DNA of 64,000 nt from Crossiella cryophila (GTDB taxonomy: Bacteria > Actinomycetota > Actinomycetes > Mycobacteriales > Pseudonocardiaceae): contig NZ_JACHMH010000001.1 in the NCBI RefSeq assembly GCF_014204915.1, positions 2,170,001 through 2,234,000 of the forward strand, in the 5' to 3' direction. The notes under the pieces were generated by a model. The model was not told where the DNA came from. It made no database searches and saw only the letters and a list, made by a program, of their open reading frames with translations. This document shows positions 33,396 to 45,050 of the stretch, piece by piece. The position numbers and the translations under genes are program-made. Position 1 is the stretch's first letter. Every line of letters begins with the position of its first letter.

Positions 33396-34235
33396 ATGAC
33401 GGGTGTCTCCATTGACCGGGAAGTGCTGGCCGGACTGGTTCCGCTGCTGCGGTGTCCAGCCTGCTCGATCCCGGCCCTGACGATCGGGTCTCGGGGGTTG
33501 GACTGCGATTCCTGTGGGCATCTCGCGCCATTTGTCGATGGCGTTCTCGATCTGGTCGCTAATTCTACCGGTCCGGTTTCTGCCGGTGACAAACCTTACG
33601 AAGGCCTCAACGCCAAGCTGTACGGCTGGCTGATGAGCAGCCCCACCCGGCAGCGGCTGGACTCCTGGCTGCTCGGCCTGGACGTCAAGCGCTACTACAG
33701 CGAGATGGCCGACCGCATCGCCGGCCTGCCGGACGGTCCGATCCTGGAGATCCCGGCGGGCAACGGCCCGCTGTTCAAGCAGGCCGCCGGGTACCGCGAC
33801 CGCGGCCCGTGGATCTTCGCCGACCTGTCCTGGCACCTGCTCAAGCAGCTGGCGGCCAAGGTCGAGGCGGTGGGCGCGAAGCGGCACCTGATCATCCGCG
33901 CGGACGCCTGCGCGCTGCCGATCGTGGACGGCACCATGGCCGGGGCGGTGTCGATGTTCGGCATCCACTGCTTCCACGACAAGTCCGCGGTCTTCGGCGA
34001 GCTGCGCCGGGTCGTCTCCGAGGAGGGCCAGATCGCGGTCAGCACGCTGACCACCGACGGCCACAAGCTTTCCCAGTACTACCACCAGATGAGCCAGAAG
34101 GACGGCACTTTCGCGCCGGACAACTCCTGGGCCGAGATCTCCACCGCTGCTCGCGGACAGGGCCTGGAGTTGCACGGCACCACCGGTCTCGGCTCCGCCA
34201 GGGTCTTCACCGCCCGCCCGAAGATCCACAGCTGA
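33396..34235 (+). CDS. SAM-dependent methyltransferase with zinc-finger N-terminus
   Basis: This 279-residue class I methyltransferase begins with a Cys4 motif (CPAC...CDSC) like the zinc-binding N-terminus of RlmA-type enzymes. The SAM-binding motif I ILEIPAGNGPLF is near residue 115. Its Pro in place of the usual Gly at the first motif position is unusual but seen in secondary-metabolite methyltransferases. It continues with ADLSWHLLKQLA and RADACALPIVDGTM. ATG 33396 follows GGAAGG; the frame extends upstream to 33330 without a ribosome site. It lies in the locus with the oxoamine synthase and GNAT-like gene, so a small-molecule substrate is likelier than rRNA. Confidence 0.85.
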   Translation: MTGVSIDREVLAGLVPLLRCPACSIPALTIGSRGLDCDSCGHLAPFVDGVLDLVANSTGPVSAGDKPYEGLNAKLYGWLMSSPTRQRLDSWLLGLDVKRYYSEMADRIAGLPDGPILEIPAGNGPLFKQAAGYRDRGPWIFADLSWHLLKQLAAKVEAVGAKRHLIIRADACALPIVDGTMAGAVSMFGIHCFHDKSAVFGELRRVVSEEGQIAVSTLTTDGHKLSQYYHQMSQKDGTFAPDNSWAEISTAARGQGLELHGTTGLGSARVFTARPKIHS

Positions 34236-34278
34236 GACCACCCTCACCGCAGCTCCGCCCGAGCTGCCCATGAGGAAA

Positions 34279-34315
34279 AAGGGGGTTCCCGCCATCGCCC
34301 GGCGGGAACCCCCTT
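34279..34315. terminator. Hairpin terminator between methyltransferase and STAND genes
   Basis: The perfect 15-bp stem AAGGGGGTTCCCGCC pairs with 34301-34315, with a 7-base loop. It serves both converging genes. Confidence 0.92.
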
Positions 34316-34337
34316 CCTCTTGCCTAGCTGCCTGCCG

Positions 34338-36146
34338 CTACGACGAGGCGTAGCGCTGGGCCGGAGCCGCCGCGTGCGCGATGTTGCCCAGCGCCGCCGC
34401 CTCTCCGGTCCGGCTGCCGATCTCCCGGAACACCGCGGCCGACCGAAGGTAGTGGTCGACCCCTTCCTGGTGTCGCTGCAACCGCTCGTTGGCGGTGCCC
34501 AGGTAGAGCAGCACGTAGCCTTCCTTGCGCTTGTCGCCCAGCCGCTTGGCCAGCACCAGCGCCTGCCGCAGCAACCTGAGGGCCTGGCCCTCCTGCGAAC
34601 CGGCGCCGCCGAGGTCCATGCCGGAGGTGGCCCGGAGCCGGTCGAACTCGACCGAACCCGAATCCTCCAGCGGGGACCGCAGTTCCCTGGCGGCGAACCG
34701 CCCGGAGACCGTGGTCGGCTTCGGCTGCTCGTAGACGCTGCTGATGCTGATCGCGGTGTGGATCAGCCAGTCCAGCAGCCGGTTCTCCGCGGCGAACTTG
34801 GCGACGGGATCGCTTTCCTCCCGCAACCGGTCCTCCGCGAAGGCCCGCACCACCTCGTGACAGGTGAAGTACTCCGAGTCGCCGATCGGCGTGATCAGTC
34901 CACTGACCGCCAGCTCGTTGAGCAGCGCGGTGCCCTCGGTGGAGGTGCACTCGGTCAGCACACTGGTCATCTCCGCGCAGTACCGGCTCTCCGGAGAGAG
35001 GGCCAGCCTGCGCAGTGCGAGCTGTGCCGCGGGTCGCAGCAACCGGTAGGCCACGGCGAGTGCGGCGTGCACCTGCACGCTTCCCCGCACGGTCGGTGCG
35101 ATCCGCCTGCCCACCTCGAGCAACCGCTTGCTCAGCTCGACGGCGGGCAGTTGGGGATGACCGGCCAGCATGCCGCCGACCAGTCGGAGTGCCAGGGGCA
35201 GCCGCCCGCACAGGCGGGCGAGGTGGCGCAACTGCTCCTGCTGGGCGGTTGCCCGGTGTGGGCCGACGGCGCGCCCCAGCACGGCCATCGCCTCGTGTTC
35301 GGCCAGTGGCTCGACCTGGAGTCGTTGCACCGCCGTGAGTCCGGTCAGCGGCTGCCTGCTGGTGATCATCACCAGACAGGTTGAGCTGACCGGCAGCAGT
35401 GGCTGCACCTGTGCCTCGCTGACCGCGTTGTCCAGCACGATCAACGCGCGCCTGCCGTGCAGCAGCGAGCGGTAGAGCCTTGCCCGCGCCTCCAGTTCGG
35501 TGGGGATCCCGTCCCTCGGCACACCGAGCGCGCCGAGCAGCATCCCCATGGCCGCCCCCGGGTGCAGCGGACGATCGCTGTTGGCCCGGAGGTTGACGAA
35601 GAACTGACCACCAGGGAAGTCCCTGGTCAATTGCCTGGCCAGGGTGACAGCCAGCGAGGTGGTGCCCACCCCGGTCGGTCCGGACAGCACCACGGTCCGC
35701 GGCGCGGACGCACGAGACGCCCTCGCCATGGCTCGCAGCCAGTCCAGATCGGCACTGCGCCCGGTCAGTTCCTCGGTGATTTTCGGTAGTTCCAGGCTGC
35801 CGAACGCGGCACGTGCTACCCCAGATGTGCCGTGCGCCGGCAGTACGGTCGGCCTGTCCCCATGACGGCTCAACCGGAATCGCCCTGCCCTCGCGGCCCG
35901 CTCGAACTCCCTCAGTTCGTCGCCGGCCAGTCGCAAGGTCGCCGCCAGTGCACCGACGGTGCGCTGCTGCGGTCCCCTCGCTCTCCCCCTCTCCAGATCA
36001 CTGATCGTCCTTACGCTCAACCCGGAGCACATCGCCAGATCTTCCTGGGTCAGGCCGTTGGCTCGCCGGTGCCGCAGGAGCATTCCCCCGAAGTCTCCTG
36101 AAGTTAAGCGAACCTCATCCGGTGTTGAATTTTGAACTGTTGACAT
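34338..36146 (-). CDS. XRE-STAND (NB-ARC) regulator with altered P-loop
   Basis: This 602-residue signal-integrating regulator has a helix-turn-helix of XRE type (LTQEDLAMCSGLSVRTISDLE, about residues 32-55), an NB-ARC ATPase region (about 130-400) and a short TPR tail (about 525-595). The Walker A loop reads GPTGVGTTSL: Thr stands where the catalytic Lys should be. Walker B (RRALIVLDN) and the GLPLALRL motif are intact. The TPR region has only two or three repeats, short for the family. ATG 36146 is preceded by GGAGGAAGG. It probably regulates the adjacent biosynthetic locus, but no target is shown. Confidence 0.85.
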   Translation of the reverse strand: MSTVQNSTPDEVRLTSGDFGGMLLRHRRANGLTQEDLAMCSGLSVRTISDLERGRARGPQQRTVGALAATLRLAGDELREFERAARAGRFRLSRHGDRPTVLPAHGTSGVARAAFGSLELPKITEELTGRSADLDWLRAMARASRASAPRTVVLSGPTGVGTTSLAVTLARQLTRDFPGGQFFVNLRANSDRPLHPGAAMGMLLGALGVPRDGIPTELEARARLYRSLLHGRRALIVLDNAVSEAQVQPLLPVSSTCLVMITSRQPLTGLTAVQRLQVEPLAEHEAMAVLGRAVGPHRATAQQEQLRHLARLCGRLPLALRLVGGMLAGHPQLPAVELSKRLLEVGRRIAPTVRGSVQVHAALAVAYRLLRPAAQLALRRLALSPESRYCAEMTSVLTECTSTEGTALLNELAVSGLITPIGDSEYFTCHEVVRAFAEDRLREESDPVAKFAAENRLLDWLIHTAISISSVYEQPKPTTVSGRFAARELRSPLEDSGSVEFDRLRATSGMDLGGAGSQEGQALRLLRQALVLAKRLGDKRKEGYVLLYLGTANERLQRHQEGVDHYLRSAAVFREIGSRTGEAAALGNIAHAAAPAQRYASS

Positions 36147-36518
36147 CCTTCCTCCCGGTGCGCGCTGCGGCAATCGGGCTGACGGGCACCCCGAATTGGT
36201 CGACCACCGGGCCCCGGTGGTGATCGACCTGCCGCCCCATAGCCAGTCTGGACGCTGTGTCGCAACCCTCGCCAGTGTGTTGACAAAAGCTCAAATGAAG
36301 CTGCGCCGTCTCACCTGAATCACGTAATGATGAGCACTGTCCTGTAACCCTCGGTGACAACGACGGGGGTGACTGGCCGGTACCCCAGCTCAGCGTGATC
36401 TCCAGACTCTGCAGTTTCACCTAGATTCCGGCTGATCAAGCCCGTTTTGCTGGCGTGAAACCGACGTCAACCGGGTACAGATCGCCCGATCGGGCGGACG
36501 TCTGGCTGCACGATCGAG
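36147..36518. other. Gap between STAND and LAL regulator genes
   Basis: No gene or convincing RNA is seen in these 372 bp. CGCCCGATCGGGCG (36483-36496) is a 14-bp palindrome just past the stop of the LAL gene and could serve in termination. The region upstream of 36146 must contain the STAND promoter, but no clear -35/-10 is visible. Confidence 0.4.
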
Positions 36519-39374
<2,856 letters not shown>

Positions 39375-39564
39375 CGCACGCTCCCCAGGTGTGTGGACCA
39401 ATCGCCATCTTCGCTGGTCCCGCTGGCGAGCGCGTCCCTCCGGACGAAGGGTTTTCAGTGAGTACCGGCCGAAGGAAACTGAAACGGCTGTGAAGCCATT
39501 GTTTCCGCTTACCGTTCGAGTTGTTCGCCAGAGACGATTCCCCTGCAATCGGAAGGCTGGGCAC

Positions 39565-40722
39565 ATGCGAAAGTCGACGGTCGTTGTCTGTCTGACCGCG
39601 GTGGCGTTGAGCGCTGCCGCGGGAATCGGGGCCGGTCCGGTCTTCGCCGCCGAGGCGGCGGTGGTCGGCGCGTCGGCGCCGGTGCCGGGCAGCTATATCG
39701 CCGTGCTGAAGGATGTCCCCTCCGCCGCCTCGGCGGCCGCCATGGCCACCCGCTACGGCGGCGACCTCGGGGACACCTACACCGCCACCATCCGCGGTTT
39801 CCACGTGCGGAACCTGACCGCGACGCAGGCCCGCAGGCTGGCCGCGGACCCGGCGGTGCGCACCGTGTACCAGGACGGCACCGCGCGGATCGCGCAGACC
39901 GTGACTTGGGGCCTGGACCGCTCCGACCAGCGCGCACTGCCGCTGGACCGCAAGTACGCCCCGGCAGGCACCGGCGCGGGCGTGACCGCGTACGTGATCG
40001 ACAGCGGCATCCGGAAGTCGCACACCGAGTTCGGCGGCCGGGCCGCGATCGGCGCGGACTTCCTCAACGACGGCCAGAACGGCAACGACTGCCACGGCCA
40101 CGGCACGCACGTCGCCGGGACCATCGCGGGCAAGACCTACGGCATCGCCAAGGAGGCCAAGGTCGTCGCGCTGCGCGCGCTGGGCTGCAACGGCAGCGCG
40201 CCGGACTCGGCCGCGGTCAGCGCGATGGAGTGGGTCACCAAGAACGGGGTGCGGCCGGGCGTGGTGAACATGAGCCTGGGCATGGACAACGTGGGTGTGG
40301 GCGATGAGGCGCTCAAGGCCTCGGTGCGCGCCGGGTTCACCTACGTGGTGGCCGCAGGCAACAGCTCCGCCGACGCCTGTGGCACCAGCCCGGCCCGGGT
40401 GCCGGAGGCGATCACCGTGGGCGCCACCGGCCGCACGGACAACCGCGCGGGCTTCTCCAACTACGGCCGCTGCCTGGACATCTTCGCGCCGGGGGAGAGC
40501 ATCACCTCGGCCTCGCACAGCTCGGACACCGGCACCACCGGCATGAGCGGCACCTCGATGGCCAGCCCGCACGTGGCAGGCGGCGCGGCGCTGGTGCTGG
40601 GCGCGAACAAGAACGCCAGCCCCGCCGAGGTGCTCAAGGCGCTGCTGGACAAGTCCACGCCGAACGTGGTGAAGAACCCGGGTTCCGGTTCGCCGAACAA
40701 GCTCCTCTACGTGGGTAAGTGA
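39565..40722 (+). CDS. Secreted subtilisin-family (S8) serine protease
   Basis: This 385-residue exported protease is of the proteinase K/aqualysin type. Signal peptide about 1-28 and an I9-type propeptide (SYIAVLKDVPS...) to about 108 precede the catalytic domain. The catalytic residues are Asp 146 (VIDSG), His 179 (HGHGTHVAG) and Ser 331 (GTSMASPHVAG). The ATG at 39565 has GGAAGG upstream. It is followed by a strong bidirectional terminator. It is a candidate target for the SSI-type inhibitors encoded at 16.9-17.9 kb. Confidence 0.95.
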   Translation: MRKSTVVVCLTAVALSAAAGIGAGPVFAAEAAVVGASAPVPGSYIAVLKDVPSAASAAAMATRYGGDLGDTYTATIRGFHVRNLTATQARRLAADPAVRTVYQDGTARIAQTVTWGLDRSDQRALPLDRKYAPAGTGAGVTAYVIDSGIRKSHTEFGGRAAIGADFLNDGQNGNDCHGHGTHVAGTIAGKTYGIAKEAKVVALRALGCNGSAPDSAAVSAMEWVTKNGVRPGVVNMSLGMDNVGVGDEALKASVRAGFTYVVAAGNSSADACGTSPARVPEAITVGATGRTDNRAGFSNYGRCLDIFAPGESITSASHSSDTGTTGMSGTSMASPHVAGGAALVLGANKNASPAEVLKALLDKSTPNVVKNPGSGSPNKLLYVGK

Positions 40723-40727
40723 AATTT

Positions 40728-40773
40728 CACATCGCCCCCGCCCGCTATCGCATTCGCGGGCGGGGGCGATGTG
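40728..40773. terminator. Bidirectional hairpin terminator after the subtilase gene
   Basis: An 18-bp perfect stem (CACATCGCCCCCGCCCGC and its complement at 40756-40773) has a 10-base loop. It lies between convergent stops at 40722 and 40775. Confidence 0.93.
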
Positions 40774-40774
40774 C

Positions 40775-41722
40775 TCAGTTCCATTCCCAGCGCAGTCCGA
40801 CAATTCCGGCGGGAACGTCCAGGGCCACCAGGTGCGCGGTGCGGAACGCGCCGATCCACACGTCCTGCCGCCCGACCTCCGCCGCCCACAACCCATGCCG
40901 ATAGGTCTGGAAGCAGCGGCTGGGCACCGCGTCCCGGTGGAACTCCACCTGGGCCACGTACTCCCGCACTGGGCGGCGGAACCGGTGCAATCTGCTCGCC
41001 GAGGCCTGTCCGGCCGGCCAGACCACCTCGTACTCCAGCACCGCGGTCTCACCCGCGCGCAGCATCCGGTCCAGGATCAGCTCGGCCACCATCAGCCGCT
41101 GGTCCGGCCCGACCCGGCTGCGCCCCAACCGGCAGGACCGCCGGGCCGACACCGCCGGCGCCGCGCCCTCGCCGAGGTAGGTCACCGCGCACCGGTCCAC
41201 CCCGTCCACCTCGGCCCTGATCACCGCCCGCACCGTGCTGGACCCGTCCACCCCGTGCTCGTTGACCACGTGCACCTCGTGCAGGCTCAGGTAGGTCAGC
41301 TGCTCCTCGGTCGGCGCGCCCAGCGACTCCAGCAGCCCGGACAGGGTGGCCGCGTCCTCCCACAGCGTGTCCAGCGGCCGCACCGGGAAACTCCGGCTGA
41401 GCCAGCGCCCCCTCGGCCGCCGCGGCCCGAGCAAGGCCAGCAGGGTGTGCCTGGGCAACCCGAGCACTTCCTCCAGCACGCCCACCGCGGCCAGTGACTC
41501 CCGCCGCTCCGGCTGGGACCGGCCGCGCCGCCAGTAGCTCAGGGTGGACAGGCTGACCCGCACCCCGCGCTGGGCCAGCCGACGTTGCAGCGAGTCCAGG
41601 CTGAGCCCGCTGCGTTCGATGGCGCTGGTCAGCAGGGCCGGGAAGCTGTCCGGCACGGTCAGGTCCGGCTCCCCGGTCCTGGGGGCGGGCAGCGGGAACG
41701 AGCGCAGGTGCATGGCCGTCAC
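40775..41722 (-). CDS. XRE-like hypothetical regulator
   Basis: This 315-residue protein has a short N-terminal helix-turn-helix (SLDSLQRRLAQRGVRVSLST, then LSYWRRGRSQPERRESL) and a longer C-terminal part with beta-rich segments such as VHVVNEHGVDGSSTVRAVIRA. Proteins of this build are common in Pseudonocardiales as uncharacterised regulators. The effector domain matches no family I know. GTG 41722 is used, with ATG 41713 as an alternative. It is divergent from the isochorismate synthase gene with its iron box, but nothing links them. Confidence 0.72.
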   Translation of the reverse strand: MTAMHLRSFPLPAPRTGEPDLTVPDSFPALLTSAIERSGLSLDSLQRRLAQRGVRVSLSTLSYWRRGRSQPERRESLAAVGVLEEVLGLPRHTLLALLGPRRPRGRWLSRSFPVRPLDTLWEDAATLSGLLESLGAPTEEQLTYLSLHEVHVVNEHGVDGSSTVRAVIRAEVDGVDRCAVTYLGEGAAPAVSARRSCRLGRSRVGPDQRLMVAELILDRMLRAGETAVLEYEVVWPAGQASASRLHRFRRPVREYVAQVEFHRDAVPSRCFQTYRHGLWAAEVGRQDVWIGAFRTAHLVALDVPAGIVGLRWEWN

Positions 41723-41855
41723 TGTCCGGCGGTCTTCGGCGGCCGAACAATCCGGAGGCCGGTAGGTAGGGGGTACGCGACTTATTCGTACCGGTGATCA
41801 GAGTCACCCGTCCGGGTGGTAGTCGAGGCCGCGCGGCAGACTAGGTTCTACTAAC

Positions 41856-41874
41856 GAAGGTTAGCCTGCCCTTA
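41856..41874. promoter_or_regulatory. IdeR/DmdR-like iron box upstream of isochorismate synthase
   Basis: GAAGGTTAGCCTGCCCTTA matches 16 of 19 positions of the actinobacterial iron box TWAGGTWAGSCTWACCTWA. It lies 26 bases before the start of the isochorismate synthase gene, where an Fe2+-loaded repressor would block transcription. Confidence 0.78.
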
Positions 41875-41900
41875 GCAAGTAGTTGACGAAGTGAGGACGC

Positions 41901-43070
41901 ATGACCACGCGGCACGCCAGCACCGTGAGCCCGGTCGAGCTGCTGTCGGAGTACCGCGCCGGATCGTCCTTCTTCTTCTCCTCGCCACGGGGAGTGCTGC
42001 TCGCCGAAGGCGTGGCCGCGCCCGTGCCCAGTGTCGCCGCCCCGGGCGAACTGCGCGCGCTGCCCGGCCGGGTCGCCCAGGTGCTGGCCGAGGCCGAGCC
42101 CGGTGCGCTGGTGGTCGGCGCGGTGCCCTTCGACCACAACGCCGCCGCCAGCCTGGTGGTGCCGGAGGTGGTGCGCCGGGCCGAGGCCTTCTCGAGTGAG
42201 GTGCGGCTGCCCGAGCTGAGCATGAACGTGCCGGAGTGGGAGATCACCCCGGTGCCCGAACCCGCGGCCTATGTGCGCTCGGTGCGCGCCGCGCTCACGC
42301 CGCTGGGTTCGGGCGAGTTGGACAAGGTGGTGCTGGCCCGTTCGCTGGCGCTGACCGCGCCGACCACGGTCGACCTCGGCCGCCTGCTCAACAACCTCAT
42401 CCGCCGGGACCCCGCCGGCTACTCCTTCGCCGCCGACCTGCCCGGCCGCACGCTGATCGGGGCCAGCCCCGAACTGCTGCTGTCCCGGCGGGGCGGCAAG
42501 GTGCTGTCCAACCCGCTGGCCGGGTCGGCCGCCCGCAGTGCCGATCCGGAGGAGGACCAGCGCCGCGCCGCCGCCCTGCTGGTCTCGGCCAAGGACCGGC
42601 ACGAGCACGCGGTGGTGGTGGACGCGGTGGCCGCCGCGCTCCGCCCCTACTGCCGCACCCTGGACGTGCCGGCCGCCCCCGAGCTGGTGCGCACCGCGAC
42701 CATGTGGCACCTGTCCACCAGGGTCACCGGCGAGCTGGCCGACGAGCGCAGCTCCGCGCTGGAGCTGGCCGCCGCGCTGCACCCGACCCCCGCGGTGTGC
42801 GGCACCCCGGTGGAGGCGGCCAGGGAGACCATCAACGCCCTGGAGCCCTTCGATCGCGGCTTCTACACCGGCATGGTCGGCTGGTGCGACGGCCGGGGCG
42901 ACGGCGACTGGGTGGTCACCATCCGCTGCGCCGAGGCCGACGACCACTCGCTGCGGCTGTTCGCCGGGGCCGGCATCGTCGGGGACTCCAGCCCGGAGGC
43001 CGAACTGGCTGAGACAGCCGCTAAGTTCCGCACGTTGTTGCTGGCCATGGGCATCGAGCAGATCGCCTGA
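41901..43070 (+). CDS. Isochorismate synthase (siderophore type)
   Basis: This 389-residue chorismate-utilising enzyme makes isochorismate, the precursor of 2,3-dihydroxybenzoate or salicylate in siderophores. The chorismate-binding fold motifs are seen: [51 protein letters not shown] and [14 protein letters not shown] 41901 lies just after an iron box. The next gene is a class II DAHP synthase 14 bases away, so the operon would raise both chorismate supply and its use under iron limitation. The other siderophore genes are not in the window. Confidence 0.92.
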   Translation: MTTRHASTVSPVELLSEYRAGSSFFFSSPRGVLLAEGVAAPVPSVAAPGELRALPGRVAQVLAEAEPGALVVGAVPFDHNAAASLVVPEVVRRAEAFSSEVRLPELSMNVPEWEITPVPEPAAYVRSVRAALTPLGSGELDKVVLARSLALTAPTTVDLGRLLNNLIRRDPAGYSFAADLPGRTLIGASPELLLSRRGGKVLSNPLAGSAARSADPEEDQRRAAALLVSAKDRHEHAVVVDAVAAALRPYCRTLDVPAAPELVRTATMWHLSTRVTGELADERSSALELAAALHPTPAVCGTPVEAARETINALEPFDRGFYTGMVGWCDGRGDGDWVVTIRCAEADDHSLRLFAGAGIVGDSSPEAELAETAAKFRTLLLAMGIEQIA

Positions 43071-43084
43071 GCTGGAGGTCTCCG

Positions 43085-44269
43085 ATGCACACCGAACTGA
43101 TCCGCGAGTCGCTCGCGGCCGAGGAACTGGCGTACTGGCAGCTACTACCCGCACGGCAGCAACCCAACTGGACCGACCCGACGCTGGCCGCGGCGCACCG
43201 CGCCGAACTGGCCGCCCGGCCGGGGCTGGTGCACTGGTCCGAAGTGGACGGACTGAGCCGCTGGCTGGCCGAGGTGTCCACCGGCAGCGCCAAGGTGGTG
43301 CAGGCCGGTGACTGCGCCGAGGACCCGGCCGAGTGCACGCCGGAACACATCGCGCGCAAGGTGGCCATGCTGGACGCGCTGGCCGGGGTGGTCGGCGGCG
43401 GCAGCGGACTGCCGGTGGCGCGGGTGGGCCGGTTCGCCGGCCAGTTCGCCAAACCCCGCTCCAAGCCCTCGGAACGGCACGGCCAGCTGGACCTGCCCTC
43501 CTACCGCGGGCACCTGGTCAACGGTCCCGAGGCCGATCCCGCCGCCCGGCGCCCGGACTCGGCCCGGCTGCTCTCCTGCTACGACGCGGCCGGCGTGGCC
43601 GTCGGCGCGCTGCGCGGTGCGCGCAGGCCGTTCGGGCAGCCGGTGTGGACCTCGCACGAGGCCCTGGTGCTGGACTACGAACTCCCGTTGCTGCGCAAGA
43701 ACCCCGACGGCGAGACCTTCCTGGCCTCCACGCACTGGCCGTGGATCGGCGACCGGACCCGGCAGCCCGACGGCGCGCACGTGCGCCTGCTCGCCTCGGT
43801 GGCCAACCCGGTGGCCTGCAAGGTCGGCCCGACCACGCCGCGGGCGGACCTGCTCAAGCTGTGCGAGGTGCTCGACCCGCACCGCACCCCCGGCAGGCTG
43901 ACCCTGATCGCCCGCTTCGGTGCGCGCCGGACGCCGGAGCTGGCGCCGCTGGTGGCCGCGGTGCGCGCGGCAGGGCATCCGGTGGTGTGGCTGAGCGATC
44001 CCATGCACGGCAACACGGTCAGCGCGGCGGGCGGGGTCAAGACCCGGCTGCTGGCCGATCTGATCTCCGAGGTCAGCCAGTTCCAGCGGATCGTGCCGGA
44101 ACAGGGCGGCATCGCGGGCGGCCTGCACCTGGAGGCCACCCCGGACCCGGTGACCGAATGCCTCGGCGCCGGCGTGGAGCCCGATGACCTGGGCCGCTGC
44201 TACACCTCGCTGTGCGACCCCCGGCTGAACCAGCAGCAGGCCATCACCCTGGCCGCGGCCTGGCGCTGA
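43085..44269 (+). CDS. 3-deoxy-7-phosphoheptulonate synthase, class II
   Basis: This 394-residue class II (AroG-like) DAHP synthase catalyses the first step of the shikimate path, joining PEP and erythrose 4-phosphate. VVQAGDCAEDP near the N-terminus with its metal-site Cys, VARVGRFAGQFAKPRS, WTSHEALVLDYE, VGPTTPRADLL and WLSDPMHGNT are all family motifs. It is shorter than the primary enzyme of about 460 residues, as with secondary-metabolism copies. It follows isochorismate synthase in an iron-controlled operon, so it probably supplies chorismate for siderophore synthesis. Confidence 0.93.
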   Translation: MHTELIRESLAAEELAYWQLLPARQQPNWTDPTLAAAHRAELAARPGLVHWSEVDGLSRWLAEVSTGSAKVVQAGDCAEDPAECTPEHIARKVAMLDALAGVVGGGSGLPVARVGRFAGQFAKPRSKPSERHGQLDLPSYRGHLVNGPEADPAARRPDSARLLSCYDAAGVAVGALRGARRPFGQPVWTSHEALVLDYELPLLRKNPDGETFLASTHWPWIGDRTRQPDGAHVRLLASVANPVACKVGPTTPRADLLKLCEVLDPHRTPGRLTLIARFGARRTPELAPLVAAVRAAGHPVVWLSDPMHGNTVSAAGGVKTRLLADLISEVSQFQRIVPEQGGIAGGLHLEATPDPVTECLGAGVEPDDLGRCYTSLCDPRLNQQQAITLAAAWR

Positions 44270-44348
44270 CCGCTTTGTCCGGCTGAACCTACTCAGGTCG
44301 GTTGCGCCGGCGCCCGCACCGGGTCGATAGTTCGGAGAACGCCGCCAC

Positions 44349-44367
44349 GTAAGGAAATCTTTCTTAC
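44349..44367. promoter_or_regulatory. Inverted repeat upstream of the chitosanase gene
   Basis: GTAAGGAAATCTTTCTTAC is a nearly perfect inverted repeat 13 bases before the chitosanase start. It may be the operator of a CsnR/ROK-like chitosan-responsive repressor, by analogy with known streptomycete chitosanase genes. Confidence 0.5.
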
Positions 44368-44380
44368 CTGGGAGGTGGAC

Positions 44381-45046
44381 ATGCGCAAGCTGATCGTGCT
44401 CGCCGCCGGAGCCCTGCTCGCCGTCACCGGACTCACCGGACCGGCGGTGGCCGCGGCGCCGGCAGGCGGACCCACCGCGGCGCAGTTGCTGGCGAAAGTG
44501 GCTTCCTGCAACCAGATCTCCACCGGCAAGTACCGCACCGACACCGGGACCGGCGCGACCGTGCCGGTGTGCGGCCAGTCCAAGGTGGTGCACTGGCGGG
44601 CGGACCTGGACATCGACTGCGACGGCCAGATCACCCCGGAGTGCAACAAGAACACCGATCCGTGGTTCCAGCCGGACACCGCCTTCCACCAGTCCGACGG
44701 CAAACCGCTGATCTCGGCCAGGCTGCCCTACGTGGTGGTGCCCAGCCCGAGCGGGACCTTCGACTACCGCAAGCACGGGATCGTCGGCGGTGGCGTGGTC
44801 GCGGTGATCTACAACAACAAGGTGCAGTACGCGGTGGTCGGCGACACCGGTCCGGCCAGCATCATCGGCGAGGCCTCCTACGCCGCGGCGAAGAACCTGG
44901 GCATCAACCCGGACCCGCACCACGGCGGCAGCGACGGACCGGTGACCTACATCTTCTTCAAGGGTTCCAAGGTCTCCCCGATCGAGAACGCGGCCAAGGC
45001 GGTCAGCGCGGGCGAGCAACTCGCCACCGCCTTCGTCGGGAGCTGA
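44381..45046 (+). CDS. Secreted GH75 chitosanase
   Basis: This 221-residue extracellular glycoside hydrolase of family 75 cuts chitosan. After a Sec signal (MRKLIVLAAGALLAVTGLTG...AAA) come family regions WRADLDIDCDGQITPECN (Asp-rich) and YAVVGDTGPASIIGEAS, with the Asp and Glu expected in the catalytic pair. ATG 44381 follows GGAGG; the frame opens six bases earlier, inside the ribosome site. Its promoter region holds an inverted repeat. It converges on the response regulator gene with a four-base gap. Confidence 0.9.
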   Translation: MRKLIVLAAGALLAVTGLTGPAVAAAPAGGPTAAQLLAKVASCNQISTGKYRTDTGTGATVPVCGQSKVVHWRADLDIDCDGQITPECNKNTDPWFQPDTAFHQSDGKPLISARLPYVVVPSPSGTFDYRKHGIVGGGVVAVIYNNKVQYAVVGDTGPASIIGEASYAAAKNLGINPDPHHGGSDGPVTYIFFKGSKVSPIENAAKAVSAGEQLATAFVGS

Positions 45047-45050
45047 CCGC

